NCBI GenBank assembly: GCA_045540295.1
Contig: JAZQGY010000031.1
Location: forward strand, 1-64,000
Direction: 5' to 3'
DNA length: 64,000 bases
Source of the DNA: SIG452 sp045540295
Lineage (GTDB): Bacteria; Bacillota; Clostridia; UMGS1840
In this document: in pieces, positions 1-8,870 of the stretch
Layout: every line of letters starts with the position of its first letter
Numbering within the stretch: the stretch's first letter is position 1
The notes under the pieces: generated by a model
Told to the model about the DNA's origin: nothing
What the model saw: the letters and a program-made list of their open reading frames with translations, nothing else
The model's database searches: none
Translations under genes and position numbers: made by a program

Positions 1-178
1 GAAAACCGTTTGGGAAACGGTTTTTAGCGAAGTTGGTGCGAAGCCGGGTACCGAAGCCATAGGCTTGGGTCGGCAAGCTGATAGGGGGTGCAAAGCACAA
101 CCGTGTCCTGTCACCTCGACCAAAAAAAGAGTCATCCACAAAGTGGGTGGCTCGTTTTTCATATACAGGACTTGAACC
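1..178 (+). repeat. tandem ~200 bp repeat, copy 1, with tRNA-3'-end-like segment
   Basis: First of two near-identical units with a 199-200 bp period (compare 200-376). It opens with a perfect hairpin, AAAACCGTTT-GGG-AAACGGTTTT. At 106-122 it carries TCCTGTCACCTCGACCA, which looks like the T-stem 3' half, acceptor strand, discriminator and CCA of a tRNA (tRNA-Pro-like). A terminator-type hairpin follows, with arms 129-139 and 143-153 and then GTTTTT. At 165-178 there is an inverted T-arm-like sequence, ACAGGACTTGAACC. No complete tRNA can be folded. The left end may lie outside the window. Confidence 0.75.
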
Positions 179-199
179 TTAAGAAGGCAACGAGCGTTA

Positions 200-376
200 A
201 GAAAACCGTTTGGGAAACGGTTTTTAGCGAAGTTGGTGCGAAGCCGGGTACCGAAGCCATAGGCTTGGGTCGGCAAGCAGCTAAGCTGTGCATCGCACAG
301 CTGTGTCCTGTCACCTCGACCAAAAAAGAGTCATCCACAAAGTGGGTGGCTCTTTTTTCGTATACAGGACTTGAAC
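200..376 (+). repeat. tandem ~200 bp repeat, copy 2
   Basis: Second copy of the unit at 1-178. It has the same opening hairpin, the same tRNA-3'-end-like segment (306-322), a perfect 11-bp hairpin (arms 328-338 and 342-352) followed by TTTTTT, and the inverted T-arm-like sequence at 364-376. The copies differ mainly in a ~25 bp variable stretch before the tRNA-like segment (about 80-104 versus 280-304). Similarity ends abruptly at ACTTGAAC (376). From 377 to the phoH stop nothing further is seen. The open frame across this repeat is not considered a gene. Confidence 0.75.
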
Positions 377-438
377 GTGACTTATATCACATCGGTTTTA
401 CAGCATTTGTAAGTAAATCCTATAAGAACAGCCTGTTT

Positions 439-1425
439 TTATTTTTCATTTCCCTGATAACGGGATTTTCTTAGTTTTTGTTGTTCGTGTTTTTCGTAGG
501 CTAAAATGATTTTCTGCACCAGCGGATGGCGGACAACATCCTTATGAGAAAGCATGGTAATGGAAATGCCTTCGATGTTTTTTAAGATGGAAACAGCTTC
601 TTTTAAGCCCGATTTTTTCCCAAATGGCAGGTCAGTCTGGGTGATATCACCGGTGATAACCGCTTTGGTATTAAAACCGATACGGGTTAAAAACATTTTC
701 ATCTGCTCGGGAGTGGTGTTTTGCGCTTCATCCAAAATAACAAAGCAATCGTCCAAGGTACGCCCTCTCATATAAGCCAACGGTGCCACTTCAATTAGCC
801 CTTTTTCCGAATATTTGGCAAAGGTATCGGAGCCTAAGCAATCGAAAAGAGCATCATAAAGCGGACGTAAATAAGGGTCGATTTTCGACTGCAGATCACC
901 GGGTAAGAACCCAAGTTTTTCGCCGGCTTCAATGGCAGGACGGGTTAAAATAATTCTGGAAACCTCTTTGTTTTTAAAAGCTGTTACCGCACAGGCAACC
1001 GCCAAATAGGTTTTCCCGGTCCCTGCAGGACCAATGCCTAAGTTGATGATGTTTTTTTCAATGTTTTCAATATATGCCTTTTGCCCTAAAGTCTTCGGCT
1101 TGATGGGTTTTCCTTTGGCGGTAACGCAGACGCAGTTTCCTCCGATTTCGGCAACCGATTTCACATTGCCCTCTCTTGCCATACTGATGAGATAACGGAC
1201 AGTCTGTTCGTCTAAGGATTCTTCAAATTTTAAACGCTGAATCAATCCTTCCAGCACTTCAGTTGCCATGGTGGTGGCAACTTCTTCCCCGCTGACTTTC
1301 ACAATACCGTTTCTGTGAAAAATTCTGACGCCCAATTCCTTTTCGATGAGCAAAATATTTTCGTCAAAATTGCCGAACAGGCGGATTGCTTCGTCTACCG
1401 AGCTTATGAAAATTTCTTTCTCCAT
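439..1425 (-). CDS. phoH: PhoH-family ATPase
   Basis: Cytoplasmic P-loop ATPase of the PhoH/YbeZ family (328 aa, full length). The Walker A motif GPAGTGKT is at about residues 132-139 and the Walker B stretch FVILDEAQ at about 228-235, followed by NTTPEQMKMFLTR, typical of the family. The ~100-residue N-terminal extension is also usual for Firmicutes PhoH. The ATG is preceded by GAGG six bases upstream. It lies 12 bp downstream of yqfD, so yqfC-yqfD-phoH look like one operon, an arrangement common in spore formers. The molecular role is not settled; links to RNA metabolism (with YbeY) are family-level knowledge. ybeY is not in this window. Confidence 0.93.
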   Translation of the reverse strand: MEKEIFISSVDEAIRLFGNFDENILLIEKELGVRIFHRNGIVKVSGEEVATTMATEVLEGLIQRLKFEESLDEQTVRYLISMAREGNVKSVAEIGGNCVCVTAKGKPIKPKTLGQKAYIENIEKNIINLGIGPAGTGKTYLAVACAVTAFKNKEVSRIILTRPAIEAGEKLGFLPGDLQSKIDPYLRPLYDALFDCLGSDTFAKYSEKGLIEVAPLAYMRGRTLDDCFVILDEAQNTTPEQMKMFLTRIGFNTKAVITGDITQTDLPFGKKSGLKEAVSILKNIEGISITMLSHKDVVRHPLVQKIILAYEKHEQQKLRKSRYQGNEK

Positions 1426-1437
1426 AGATACCTCGTT

Positions 1438-2607
1438 TTATTCTTCGGTCGGTTTTTCAATTTCTTTTGGAACGCCAAGTTCCTCTTCGCATTCAGCAAA
1501 CACCGTAACTGCCACAGTGTCCTCCGAAAGCTTTACCGACTCGGTTTTTAATGTGATAATATCCTCGATTCCCTGCTCTGAAAGTTTTTTTAAAAACTCA
1601 TCAGTTGCTTCTTGTATTGCTTCTTCCTCAGTACGCTCTGCTTTTTGAAGATTGTACTCTGAGTATTCGGTTTCCCGATAGGTGAGAAAGAGGAAATGTC
1701 TTTCTTTTATTATACTATCATAATTATAAAAGTCAATAGTTTGCCCAAAATCCAAAGGGATTTTTACAAATGGAAGCTCCAGCTCCCGATGCATTTTGTT
1801 CTCTCCCGTTGGAATTTTTTCATATAAATACAACTTTTTTTCAAAAGTTTCTTCTTCCCAGGTGACGGCACGAATACTTCCGATGGAATGAAGATAACGG
1901 CTTCCCACCGTTTGACTTGGAATCAGTCCTGAAATCAAAATCTGATCCTTTACCACCGTGTCCCCCACTTTTACCATAGCATCCCCATTCTCTGCAGAAA
2001 TATCTTGAATGTAGCCGTCTTTTTTTGCCACAATATTGGTAGGCACATCTTTGGGAACAATCGGTGGAGAATCTGTTCTTGGAATTAAGGTAACGCTAAG
2101 ATTAGTACCCGAAAGCTCCACCCCTGCCCAAAGCACCTGGGGAAACCGGTTAATAATCTGATTGGAAATTGCGGTAGTATCCACTGTTTTTCGGATTTTT
2201 CCGACTCCCAATCCGTTATCTGCCAAAAAGGAGCGAATCTTAGCAACATCCATACCGGGTGCAGCATCAAAGGTAACTGTCCAGATAAAAGAAGATGCCA
2301 CAAAAATTCCTGCTAAAAAAAGCATTGCCGAAACCCAGAACACCGTCCGTTTTTTCATAGTTTTTAAGAGAACGGGAACTCCTTTTCCTTCCTGTATGAA
2401 AAGACTTGTTCCCGTTTTATTCGCAAATTCATCCAACAATTTTGCCCCACGGTTACTGACCGAAAAAAGCATGGTGTTTTCATCGGGACGGCAAATATTC
2501 CATAGATACAGCTTATGAGAAAGGCACAGATTCAAAAACTTTTCCAGATGGATTCCCGTTGCCTTATAACATTGATACCCTTTCATAAACCGATAGGCAC
2601 GAAGCAC
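1438..2607 (-). CDS. yqfD: YqfD-type sporulation protein
   Basis: Membrane protein of the YqfD family, needed for efficient sporulation in Bacillus and normally expressed in the mother cell under sigma-E. The sequence shows a cytoplasmic N-terminal domain with FLNLCLSHKLYLWNI, one transmembrane segment at about residues 90-112, and an extracytoplasmic region with an LWAGVELSGTNLSVTL-type motif. Length (~389 aa) fits the family. A GTG at 2607 is preferred because GGGGG lies 7 bases upstream; a TTG one codon earlier would sit too close. It follows yqfC and precedes phoH. The biochemical function is unknown. Confidence 0.9.
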   Translation of the reverse strand: MLRAYRFMKGYQCYKATGIHLEKFLNLCLSHKLYLWNICRPDENTMLFSVSNRGAKLLDEFANKTGTSLFIQEGKGVPVLLKTMKKRTVFWVSAMLFLAGIFVASSFIWTVTFDAAPGMDVAKIRSFLADNGLGVGKIRKTVDTTAISNQIINRFPQVLWAGVELSGTNLSVTLIPRTDSPPIVPKDVPTNIVAKKDGYIQDISAENGDAMVKVGDTVVKDQILISGLIPSQTVGSRYLHSIGSIRAVTWEEETFEKKLYLYEKIPTGENKMHRELELPFVKIPLDFGQTIDFYNYDSIIKERHFLFLTYRETEYSEYNLQKAERTEEEAIQEATDEFLKKLSEQGIEDIITLKTESVKLSEDTVAVTVFAECEEELGVPKEIEKPTEE

Positions 2608-2618
2608 CAAAATTCCCC

Positions 2619-2948
2619 CTATATTTTTTCAATTTTTGCCACATTCCCCGCAATAGACACTTCCTCATCTGTAAGGGACGCGATGATTAAAGAACTCCCC
2701 TGAATGTTATACACATACTTTCGGGTGTTGACCTCAATTCTGGTATCGGAAAAGCTGACAATTCCTTTATGGTTCACAATTTCCACCAAAAAATCTCCCG
2801 TCACCGTGATTTTCGGTTCTCCAAGCAATAATTCGGAAGAAATACCAAGCCGTTCTGCCAGATTTTTTTTGGGAGTAACAACCGCCTGCTCCGAGGAAGC
2901 AGTATGATTGTGATTTTTTCTAATAGAATCCGTTTTTTTTCGCTTCAT
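2619..2948 (-). CDS. yqfC: YqfC-type sporulation protein
   Basis: Small (109 aa) YabP/YqfC-family protein, sigma-E controlled in Bacillus. The C-terminal ~75 residues carry the family pattern: GEPKITVTGDFLVEIVNHKG, then a beta-rich segment ending in ISIAGNVAKIEKI-like sequence. The N-terminal ~35 residues are Lys-rich and polar. The ATG at 2948 is chosen because AGGAAAGGG lies just upstream; longer open frames to 3143 would run through the promoter and the divergent gene. It is first gene of the probable yqfC-yqfD-phoH operon. A sigma-E-like promoter lies ~55 bp upstream. Confidence 0.88.
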   Translation of the reverse strand: MKRKKTDSIRKNHNHTASSEQAVVTPKKNLAERLGISSELLLGEPKITVTGDFLVEIVNHKGIVSFSDTRIEVNTRKYVYNIQGSSLIIASLTDEEVSIAGNVAKIEKI

Positions 2949-3003
2949 ATTCTGTCCCTTTCCTATGTATATTCCCCAAGGCTTTTCCATATAATGTGTT
3001 AAC

Positions 3004-3031
3004 ATTCTATGAAAACGGGTGAAAAATATGT
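3004..3031 (-). promoter_or_regulatory. sigma-E-like promoter for yqfC-yqfD-phoH
   Basis: Read on the minus strand: ACATATT (3025-3031), 13 bp spacer, CATAGAAT (3004-3011). The Bacillus sigma-E consensus is roughly KMATATT-N13-15-CATACAAT, so the -10 matches 7 of 8. Both downstream genes belong to families controlled by sigma-E in Bacillus. The element overlaps the start of the divergent YlbJ-like gene. Confidence 0.55.
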
Positions 3032-3945
3032 CTAAATGGACAGGATGGGCCCTTCTTTTTTTGTTTATATGCTTTCCAGACGCCGTGAAAAGCGGTGTGA
3101 TAAATGGATTGGAATTGGGTGGTCGGGTATTAGTGCCAAGCATTTTTCCCTATCTTGTCATCTCGGGAATTTTGGTAAAAACAGGTGCCCTTTTACCGAT
3201 CTCCCAAAAAATAAGAATCGGGACGTTATCTGAATCTGCCAGAGAACTTCTGATTCCGTCTCTGTTTTGCGGGTATCCCACGGGAGCAAGACTGTCTGCT
3301 TTTGCATATGATAATGGTAGTATCACAAAGCAAGAATACACTTGGCTGTTTATGTTTGCCAACATTCCGGGATTCGGTTTTGCAGTGTCTTACTTAGGCG
3401 GTTTTTTTGATAATCATATCATCGGTATTCTGATTTATCTTAGTTTTTTATTGGCATCCCTTACGCTTGTTTGCTTTTTTGCAAAAAAAATACCCAAAGA
3501 ACATCCCGACTTATTGTGGCAGACGAGAAAGTTGAAAGAACAAAAGATACCAAAAAATACAAAAAGACAGAAAATATCGGATGCATTGGTGGAATCGGTC
3601 AGCGAAAGCTCACAGACGATGGTATCGCTACTGTTTTTTGTGTGCTTTTTTGCCAGTCTGATTGATTTATTAAAAAAAGTTCCTTTGCCTGTGGGATTTT
3701 TTCCCATGGGAGCAACTTTTTTGGAAATCACTACGGGACTTTCCTTACTTGCTAATCACTATCCTGTTGAGGTAATTGTTTTTTTCTGCGGATTTTCAGG
3801 GTTATCTGTAATATTTCAGTCCTTGTATTTTGATAAAAACCGTGCCGTAAACTTTCTTCGCCTGTTTTTGGGACGAATCGTTTACGGCACAGTATCCGTA
3901 TGTTATTTTGTGATTCTTCGTTTTTTGTTTTTATTGTTTTTCTAG
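3028..3945 (+). CDS. YlbJ/SpoVV-like sporulation integral membrane protein
   Basis: Polytopic membrane protein of the nucleoside-recognition (Gate) domain type, most like sporulation protein YlbJ. In Bacillus YlbJ (SpoVV) sits in the outer forespore membrane and moves dipicolinic acid towards the spore. Diagnostic features are GRVLVPSIFPYLVISGIL near the N terminus, the CGYPTGA motif, and multiple hydrophobic segments. At 305 aa it is shorter than the ~400 aa Bacillus protein. The ATG at 3028 is chosen because GGGTGA lies 5-6 bases upstream; an in-frame GTG at 3019 is possible. It is divergent from yqfC, which supports a sporulation role. Confidence 0.8.
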   Translation: MSKWTGWALLFLFICFPDAVKSGVINGLELGGRVLVPSIFPYLVISGILVKTGALLPISQKIRIGTLSESARELLIPSLFCGYPTGARLSAFAYDNGSITKQEYTWLFMFANIPGFGFAVSYLGGFFDNHIIGILIYLSFLLASLTLVCFFAKKIPKEHPDLLWQTRKLKEQKIPKNTKRQKISDALVESVSESSQTMVSLLFFVCFFASLIDLLKKVPLPVGFFPMGATFLEITTGLSLLANHYPVEVIVFFCGFSGLSVIFQSLYFDKNRAVNFLRLFLGRIVYGTVSVCYFVILRFLFLLFF

Positions 3946-3950
3946 TTTTT

Positions 3951-4409
3951 TTAATTTAAAAGAACAATGGCGAAGTTTAAATAAAGGGCAAACAGTTGCC
4001 ACAAAAGATAAGGCAGATACAGATAAAATGCCCATTTGACGTCTTTTAATCTTCCTAAAAGCAATAGGTTGACTAAAATCATGGCAATGAGTACAATCAG
4101 TGCCACACCAACCTGCTGTAAGGCAAAGAAAAAGAGAGGCCAAAGTGCATTTAACACAAGGTTTCCCACATAAAGCCAAAAGCCCACAGTATCATCAGGA
4201 TTTTCCTTAAGATACACAATCAAAGAGATTGCCATCAGCACATACAAAATTCCCCACACAATAGGAAACACAATAGATGGCGGTGCCAAAGGAGGACGAA
4301 CCAGCGTGTTATAGAATTCAGAGGAATTCATAGAAAACAGCCCGCCTAATACCGCCGCAATCACCGTAATTCCAACGATGAGCCAACCTGTTTTTTTGGT
4401 TTCTGACAT
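3951..4409 (-). CDS. tspO: TspO/MBR family protein
   Basis: Five-helix membrane protein of the TspO/MBR (translocator protein, peripheral benzodiazepine receptor) family, 152 aa, which is full length. It shows the family hallmarks RPPLAPPSIVFPIVWGILY after the first helix, NLVLNALWPLFFF in the middle, and YLPYLLWQLFALYLNFAI at the C terminus. Bacterial TspO proteins bind tetrapyrroles and respond to stress; the ligand here is unknown. The ATG is preceded by AGGTGAT. It is convergent with the YlbJ-like gene, with only 5 bp between the stop codons and no clear terminator. Confidence 0.93.
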   Translation of the reverse strand: MSETKKTGWLIVGITVIAAVLGGLFSMNSSEFYNTLVRPPLAPPSIVFPIVWGILYVLMAISLIVYLKENPDDTVGFWLYVGNLVLNALWPLFFFALQQVGVALIVLIAMILVNLLLLGRLKDVKWAFYLYLPYLLWQLFALYLNFAIVLLN

Positions 4410-4538
4410 AAGATCACCTATTTCGGAAAATTTCCGCCTTTCGTTTATTTATTTTTAAAAAGATTTACGAGCATACAATCACTCTTGCGAGAGAATTTTT
4501 GCATAAACTATATTAACAGTATTGGAGGATTAGTAAAT

Positions 4539-5360
4539 ATGTATGCATATCACGAGTTGATTTATGACCTGATTCGTCTGGATGTGTTTCAAAAAGAGAT
4601 GTCCTTTTTCTCTGTCGGCACATCAGAGCTTGGGCAGAATATTTTTTGCATCAAAGCAGGAGAAGGTTCCAAAAATGTGCTCGCCATTTCCGGACATCAC
4701 AGTCTGGAAACTATGTTGTCGGAATTTTTAATGGAATATCTGTTTCGCTCCAAGGAGAATTGGTTTTCGGGTGTTACGCTATACGCCATTCCCCTGTTGA
4801 ATCCCGACGGTGCAGAAATTGTGGCAGGACGGATAAAACCGCCGGAGCCGTTTTTTGAAAAAAGCAACTGGCAGGCAAATTACCGTGGCGTAGACCTAAA
4901 CCATAACTACGATGCAGGATTTTTTCTGGCAAAAGAATCAGTTGCACAAGAAGGAATTGTCGGTCCTGCTCCAACCAAATATGGCGGAGAACGGCCGTTC
5001 TCGGAATCGGAAACCAAAGCCATTCAGGAATTATGTAAAAAAATCCCCTTTGAAGTGGCGGTTGCATTCCACTCCCAAGGGGAAGAAATTTACTATGAAT
5101 ATGACGGTTTTGTGCCCACGGGAACCCAAGCGTATCTGGAGGCTTTTCAACAAAAATCTCACTATAAAATTGCAAAACCAACGGGAACGGCATCTCATGG
5201 CGGAATGAAAGATTGGTTTATCCAAGAATTTAAAAAACCTGCCTTTACCGTGGAGGCAGGTTTGGGAAAGAATCCGCTTCCCCACAGTTTGTTTCCGAAA
5301 GTGTATGAAGATTGCAAAGTGATATTGGACTGTGTGATAGAAACGGTGAGAAAGCAGTGA
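4539..5360 (+). CDS. M14-family zinc carboxypeptidase (gamma-D-Glu-meso-DAP peptidase-like)
   Basis: Zinc peptidase of the M14 family, most like bacterial gamma-D-glutamyl-meso-diaminopimelate peptidases that cut peptidoglycan stem peptides. Zinc ligands are visible as H54-S-L-E57 and H178 (AVAFHSQG). The substrate-binding region NYRGVDLNHNYDAGF is at about 115-127, and the general-base Glu is E239 (FTVEAGLG). There is no signal peptide or LysM domain, so it probably acts in the cytoplasm, for example in wall recycling or in the sporangium. GGAGG 10 bases upstream fixes the ATG at 4539 (273 aa) over a longer open frame. It appears monocistronic. Confidence 0.87.
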   Translation: MYAYHELIYDLIRLDVFQKEMSFFSVGTSELGQNIFCIKAGEGSKNVLAISGHHSLETMLSEFLMEYLFRSKENWFSGVTLYAIPLLNPDGAEIVAGRIKPPEPFFEKSNWQANYRGVDLNHNYDAGFFLAKESVAQEGIVGPAPTKYGGERPFSESETKAIQELCKKIPFEVAVAFHSQGEEIYYEYDGFVPTGTQAYLEAFQQKSHYKIAKPTGTASHGGMKDWFIQEFKKPAFTVEAGLGKNPLPHSLFPKVYEDCKVILDCVIETVRKQ

Positions 5361-5415
5361 GATTCCTCTTTTTTTGAAACCGTTAAAATGGCAGTACCCT
5401 ATGGATTCATCCAAA

Positions 5416-5520
5416 GGCTTCCTTTAAGGGGAAGCTGTCGAGCAAGGTGAGACTGAGGGATTGTCACAACCCTCCGAGTTTTGCTTCGCAAAACCCACCT
5501 CCCCTTACACAGGGGAGGCA
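5416..5520. repeat. MITE-like palindromic intergenic element
   Basis: An intergenic element of nested hairpins: GCTTCC...GGGGAAGC at the left end (5417-5435), GAGGG...CCCTC, GTTTTGC-TTC-GCAAAAC in the middle, and CCTCCCC...GGGGAGG at the right end. This layout matches a non-coding palindromic element type I recognise from intergenic regions of gut Clostridia. No second copy was found in this window. No coding potential. Confidence 0.6.
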
Positions 5521-5547
5521 TTTATCTGCTAAAGCTTTTTTATTCCT

Positions 5548-5573
5548 CCCCCAGTAGAACTGGGGGTTTATTT
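5548..5573 (+). terminator. probable terminator after the M14 peptidase
   Basis: Perfect 8-bp stem CCCCCAGT-AGA-ACTGGGGG followed by TTTATTT. Reads out of the peptidase gene, after the palindromic element. Confidence 0.6.
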
Positions 5574-5593
5574 CCACGCCTAAAGGCACCAAA

Positions 5594-5626
5594 ACAAAAA
5601 GGACTACTCCCGAAGGAGTAGCCCTT
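5594..5626 (-). terminator. rho-independent terminator of the SLH surface protein gene
   Basis: Stem GGACTACTCC / GGAGTAGCCC with a CGAA loop. On the minus strand it is followed by a U-run (TCCTTTTTGTTTT). It lies ~40 bp past the stop codon of the SLH gene and has T/A runs on both sides, so it may act in both directions. Confidence 0.85.
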
Positions 5627-5666
5627 TTTATTAAGCAATTAAGCCTTTGTTACAACCAATTAAGGA

Positions 5667-8555
5667 TTAGTTGTCGCCGTTAACGTCGATGATCAGAACC
5701 AGTTTGGTTTCGCCATCGTAGTTGTAAGCGTATACAAAGTCATCGTTGTCCATCTGATCGCCGTTATCTTTGTCCATGGTGGTCCAATCGGTTTCAGCGT
5801 CTAACAGAGTGGTAACATTGATTTTGCCGGTTTTTGCATTGTACAGATATGCTACAGCGTTAGCGTTAACAGTGTAGTCATGGATTCTGTCTTCGTCAAC
5901 CAGGTTGGTGTATGCTCTGGTGGTAGTACCATCGAAGGAAGCAGCGTAATCAGCGTCGAATAATACTCTCAGCACGTTACCCTGAACTTTGTATGCTCTA
6001 CCAGCAACACCGAAGCCTTTTAATGCGATATCAGCAGCGCCAGTGCTCATAACGGTACCAGCTTTAGTCTGAGCTTCAGCAGCGGTGGTAACGTTGACTG
6101 CAGCCATGTCTAAGGTTACATAGTGACCGTTTACAGAAGCATCTTCGTCATCCTGAGTACCGGTGCAAGCATTGTCGATAACCATGTACTGGTTGCCAAC
6201 AACTTTGTCTGCTAAGATGAATGCTTTGGTCATTTCGCCAGCAGCGTTAGTGGTGAACAGAGCGATATCGCCAACACCTACGATGGTGTACAGAGCAGGA
6301 TCTGCAGTACTATCAGTAGTAACTTCTGCATTTTCAGCAATGATGATTTCAGCTTCTTCGCCGTCTACATAACCAAACAGTTTGGTTCTGGTTTCGCCTT
6401 CAACGGTAACCTGAGCAACTTTGGTAATAGCAATCGGAGAAGTGGTGTAATCGATCTGAGCAGCAGCTTCGAACAGAACTACTACCATAGCTTCTTTGCT
6501 ATCATTGTAGATAACAGAGTAGTCGTAGGTTTCGCCGTCCTGGAATACAGAATCAGATGCGATAGCAGCTTTTTCTTTGGTAACTAAGTTTTTAGCTACT
6601 TCAGTGGTGTAAATTACAGTGTTGTCGGTGATGTAGTAAGAACCTAATTTTTCAGCGGTAGCTTTGTAAGTAGCGCTACCAGCCTGAATTTTATCAACGT
6701 TCTGTTTTAAAACTTTAGCAGTAGCAGAGTTGTAACCGGTCTGAACGTCAATAGCTTTGATTTCGCCAGCTTTGTTCAGAGAGTAAGCGATTAAGTCGCC
6801 CTTCGGATAAGCGGCCTGCAGCAGAGCGGTAGAACCATAGGAAGGAGTAGCACCGTTAACTTTGTCAGCTAAGTCTAAGGTAACGATTTCACCTTTCTGA
6901 GTTAATACCTGTAACTGATAGGTTACGCCGAAGTCTTCACCTCTATAAGCAGCGATAACCATACCGAGGTTTTTAACGCCTTCTTTTACTTCGTATGCGA
7001 TAACTTTGTCGCCATAAACTTTTGCAGTGATTTCATCACCGGGAGTCATGGTACCGTTGGTTAACAGAGAGTAATCAGCATCGCCGATTTTGAATTTGTT
7101 TAAGGTAGTGCCGCCAACTTTAGCGGTTTCAGCGAAGGTTTCAGTGATGGTGCCTTCAACAGTTTCGTTAGAAACGGTGATTTCATATACGGTATAGGTG
7201 CTGCCGTCATAAGATTCTTTTACAGCAACAACATCGCCAGCTTCGATATCAGCGATTTCTAATGCATTGCCTTCAGCGTCTTTAATGGTCCATGCTAAGT
7301 TTTCGTTTTCAGGATCTAAGATTAAAGAAGCGTCAGTGTAAGTGCACAGAGCGTTAGGATCGGTAGATCTGAAGATTTTGTTGGAGTTGGTGTTAACATT
7401 GCCAACTACAAATACTTTTTCGTTATCAACAAATACAGTTTCAAATTCACCGTTGTTATCGGTATCAACGAATCTGTATGCAACGTCGCCAGTAGCACCA
7501 CCTACGGTGATTACACCATTGTTAACTAAGTTGGTGTAAACGTTTAAGCCACCGGTGGGAACTTTAATTTTAGTAGTTCTGTCGTCATCGTTGGTTTTGT
7601 AGTATTCAACATAACCATCGGCGGTAGAAACTTCAGCCATCATAGCGGGTTTAACGGTGATTTCAACGTTTTTACCAGCTTTCGGAACTACGCAAACCAG
7701 TTTAGCTTCGGTATCGTCAGAAGCGTCTAAGATAACGGTTGCTTTTAAGCCCTGTAAACCAGCTAAATCAACGCCGTTGATTTTAACGGTTCCAGGCAGG
7801 CTGTAGCCGTTAGCATCAGCAACTTTGTCAAAATCAGGAGTGGTTAAAGTAACGTCGGTTTTTTCTTTGTCCAGCGGAACTACAGCGATGGTAGCTTCAG
7901 CTTTAACAGCGTTTAATTTGCTCCATAAGATGGATTCGTCTTCCAGAGGAGCGATGTATTCATCAGAACCCCAGGTGTACTGTTCCATCAGCGGAACGGT
8001 CAGTGCGTTGTAGGTTAATCTTGCAACGGTTGCTCTGGAAGCGCCGCCAGCGGTGTTAGCAGTACCAACGGTGATAGATTCCTGGTTAGCAATCATCATG
8101 TAACCGGTGGGGTAACCGCCCATGGTCTGAGCTTTCAGTTCATAACCTAAAGCACGAACTAACATAGCAATAGCCTGTTCGTAGGTAACTTCTGCGGAAG
8201 GAGCGAAAGTACCATCGCCCATACCGTTAACGATACCTAACTGAGAAGCGGTAGCAATGTAACCGGATGCCCAGTGATCAGCTTCAACGTCGGTGAAGTA
8301 GCCGCCAACCTGGTTAGCGCCTGCATCGCCCATGTCCAGAATTCTGCAAACGATTGCAGCATATTCTGCTCTAGTGATTTTGCCTTCAGGTTTGAAAGTG
8401 CCGTCTTCGTAACCATTGATGATGTCGAGAGCGGACAGAACCTGAACAGCTTCAGCGTAGTTAGCAGTAGCAGCAACGTCGGTGAATGCGAAAGTCTGCA
8501 TGCCGAACAGCATAACAACTGCTAATACTAAGGATAAAACTTTAGACAGTTTCAT
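5667..8555 (-). CDS. large S-layer-homology (SLH) surface protein, probable S-layer protein
   Basis: A 962-aa exported protein. It starts with a typical signal peptide (MKLSKVLSLVLAVVMLFG, cleavage around residue 23). SLH1 is at about 25-70 (INGYEDGTFKPEGKITRAEY) and SLH2 at about 87-138 (VNGMGDGTFAPSAEVTYEQA); a weaker third SLH-like segment follows to ~190. The remaining ~770 residues are acidic, Thr/Val/Ala-rich and apparently beta-rich, with no recognisable enzyme domain. SLH domains bind secondary wall polymers. A perfect AGGAGG, two strong tandem promoters, a ~300-nt leader, a strong terminator and monotonous codon choice all point to very high expression. Main S-layer protein is the best guess; another abundant envelope protein is possible. 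Confidence 0.88.
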   Translation of the reverse strand: MKLSKVLSLVLAVVMLFGMQTFAFTDVAATANYAEAVQVLSALDIINGYEDGTFKPEGKITRAEYAAIVCRILDMGDAGANQVGGYFTDVEADHWASGYIATASQLGIVNGMGDGTFAPSAEVTYEQAIAMLVRALGYELKAQTMGGYPTGYMMIANQESITVGTANTAGGASRATVARLTYNALTVPLMEQYTWGSDEYIAPLEDESILWSKLNAVKAEATIAVVPLDKEKTDVTLTTPDFDKVADANGYSLPGTVKINGVDLAGLQGLKATVILDASDDTEAKLVCVVPKAGKNVEITVKPAMMAEVSTADGYVEYYKTNDDDRTTKIKVPTGGLNVYTNLVNNGVITVGGATGDVAYRFVDTDNNGEFETVFVDNEKVFVVGNVNTNSNKIFRSTDPNALCTYTDASLILDPENENLAWTIKDAEGNALEIADIEAGDVVAVKESYDGSTYTVYEITVSNETVEGTITETFAETAKVGGTTLNKFKIGDADYSLLTNGTMTPGDEITAKVYGDKVIAYEVKEGVKNLGMVIAAYRGEDFGVTYQLQVLTQKGEIVTLDLADKVNGATPSYGSTALLQAAYPKGDLIAYSLNKAGEIKAIDVQTGYNSATAKVLKQNVDKIQAGSATYKATAEKLGSYYITDNTVIYTTEVAKNLVTKEKAAIASDSVFQDGETYDYSVIYNDSKEAMVVVLFEAAAQIDYTTSPIAITKVAQVTVEGETRTKLFGYVDGEEAEIIIAENAEVTTDSTADPALYTIVGVGDIALFTTNAAGEMTKAFILADKVVGNQYMVIDNACTGTQDDEDASVNGHYVTLDMAAVNVTTAAEAQTKAGTVMSTGAADIALKGFGVAGRAYKVQGNVLRVLFDADYAASFDGTTTRAYTNLVDEDRIHDYTVNANAVAYLYNAKTGKINVTTLLDAETDWTTMDKDNGDQMDNDDFVYAYNYDGETKLVLIIDVNGDN

Positions 8556-8664
8556 TTGGATGTCCTCCTAAAATTGATATATAATTTTTTTTTTACGAGT
8601 TTGGATGGGGTTTAAAAACCCCAACTGATAGAATAATCCTTCTACAGGGGTATCCTATGGTGTC

Positions 8665-8693
8665 ATTGTAACAGATAACAATCGGTTTGTCAA
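8665..8693 (-). promoter_or_regulatory. proximal vegetative promoter of the SLH gene
   Basis: On the minus strand TTGACA (8688-8693), 17 bp spacer, TACAAT (8665-8670). Start of transcription is expected near 8658, giving a leader of ~100 nt. Confidence 0.75.
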
Positions 8694-8870
8694 TAAAATC
8701 AAAATATATGTAACAAAGTTGTAAAATTTATGCACAACAGTAATATTTCGGTAACAAACCTGCAATTTTTCAGTAAAATCTGAGCGATTTCTGCTCTTTT
8801 TTTCACTTTTTAGACGAAAATTACACGATTTTGTTCCCAAAACACACTTAGGCAAAATATCAACCAACTG

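Noticed and set aside
88..474. 128-codon plus-strand open frame over the tandem repeats
   Set aside because: It runs through repeat hairpins and tRNA-like sequence, has no ribosome site and ends inside phoH.
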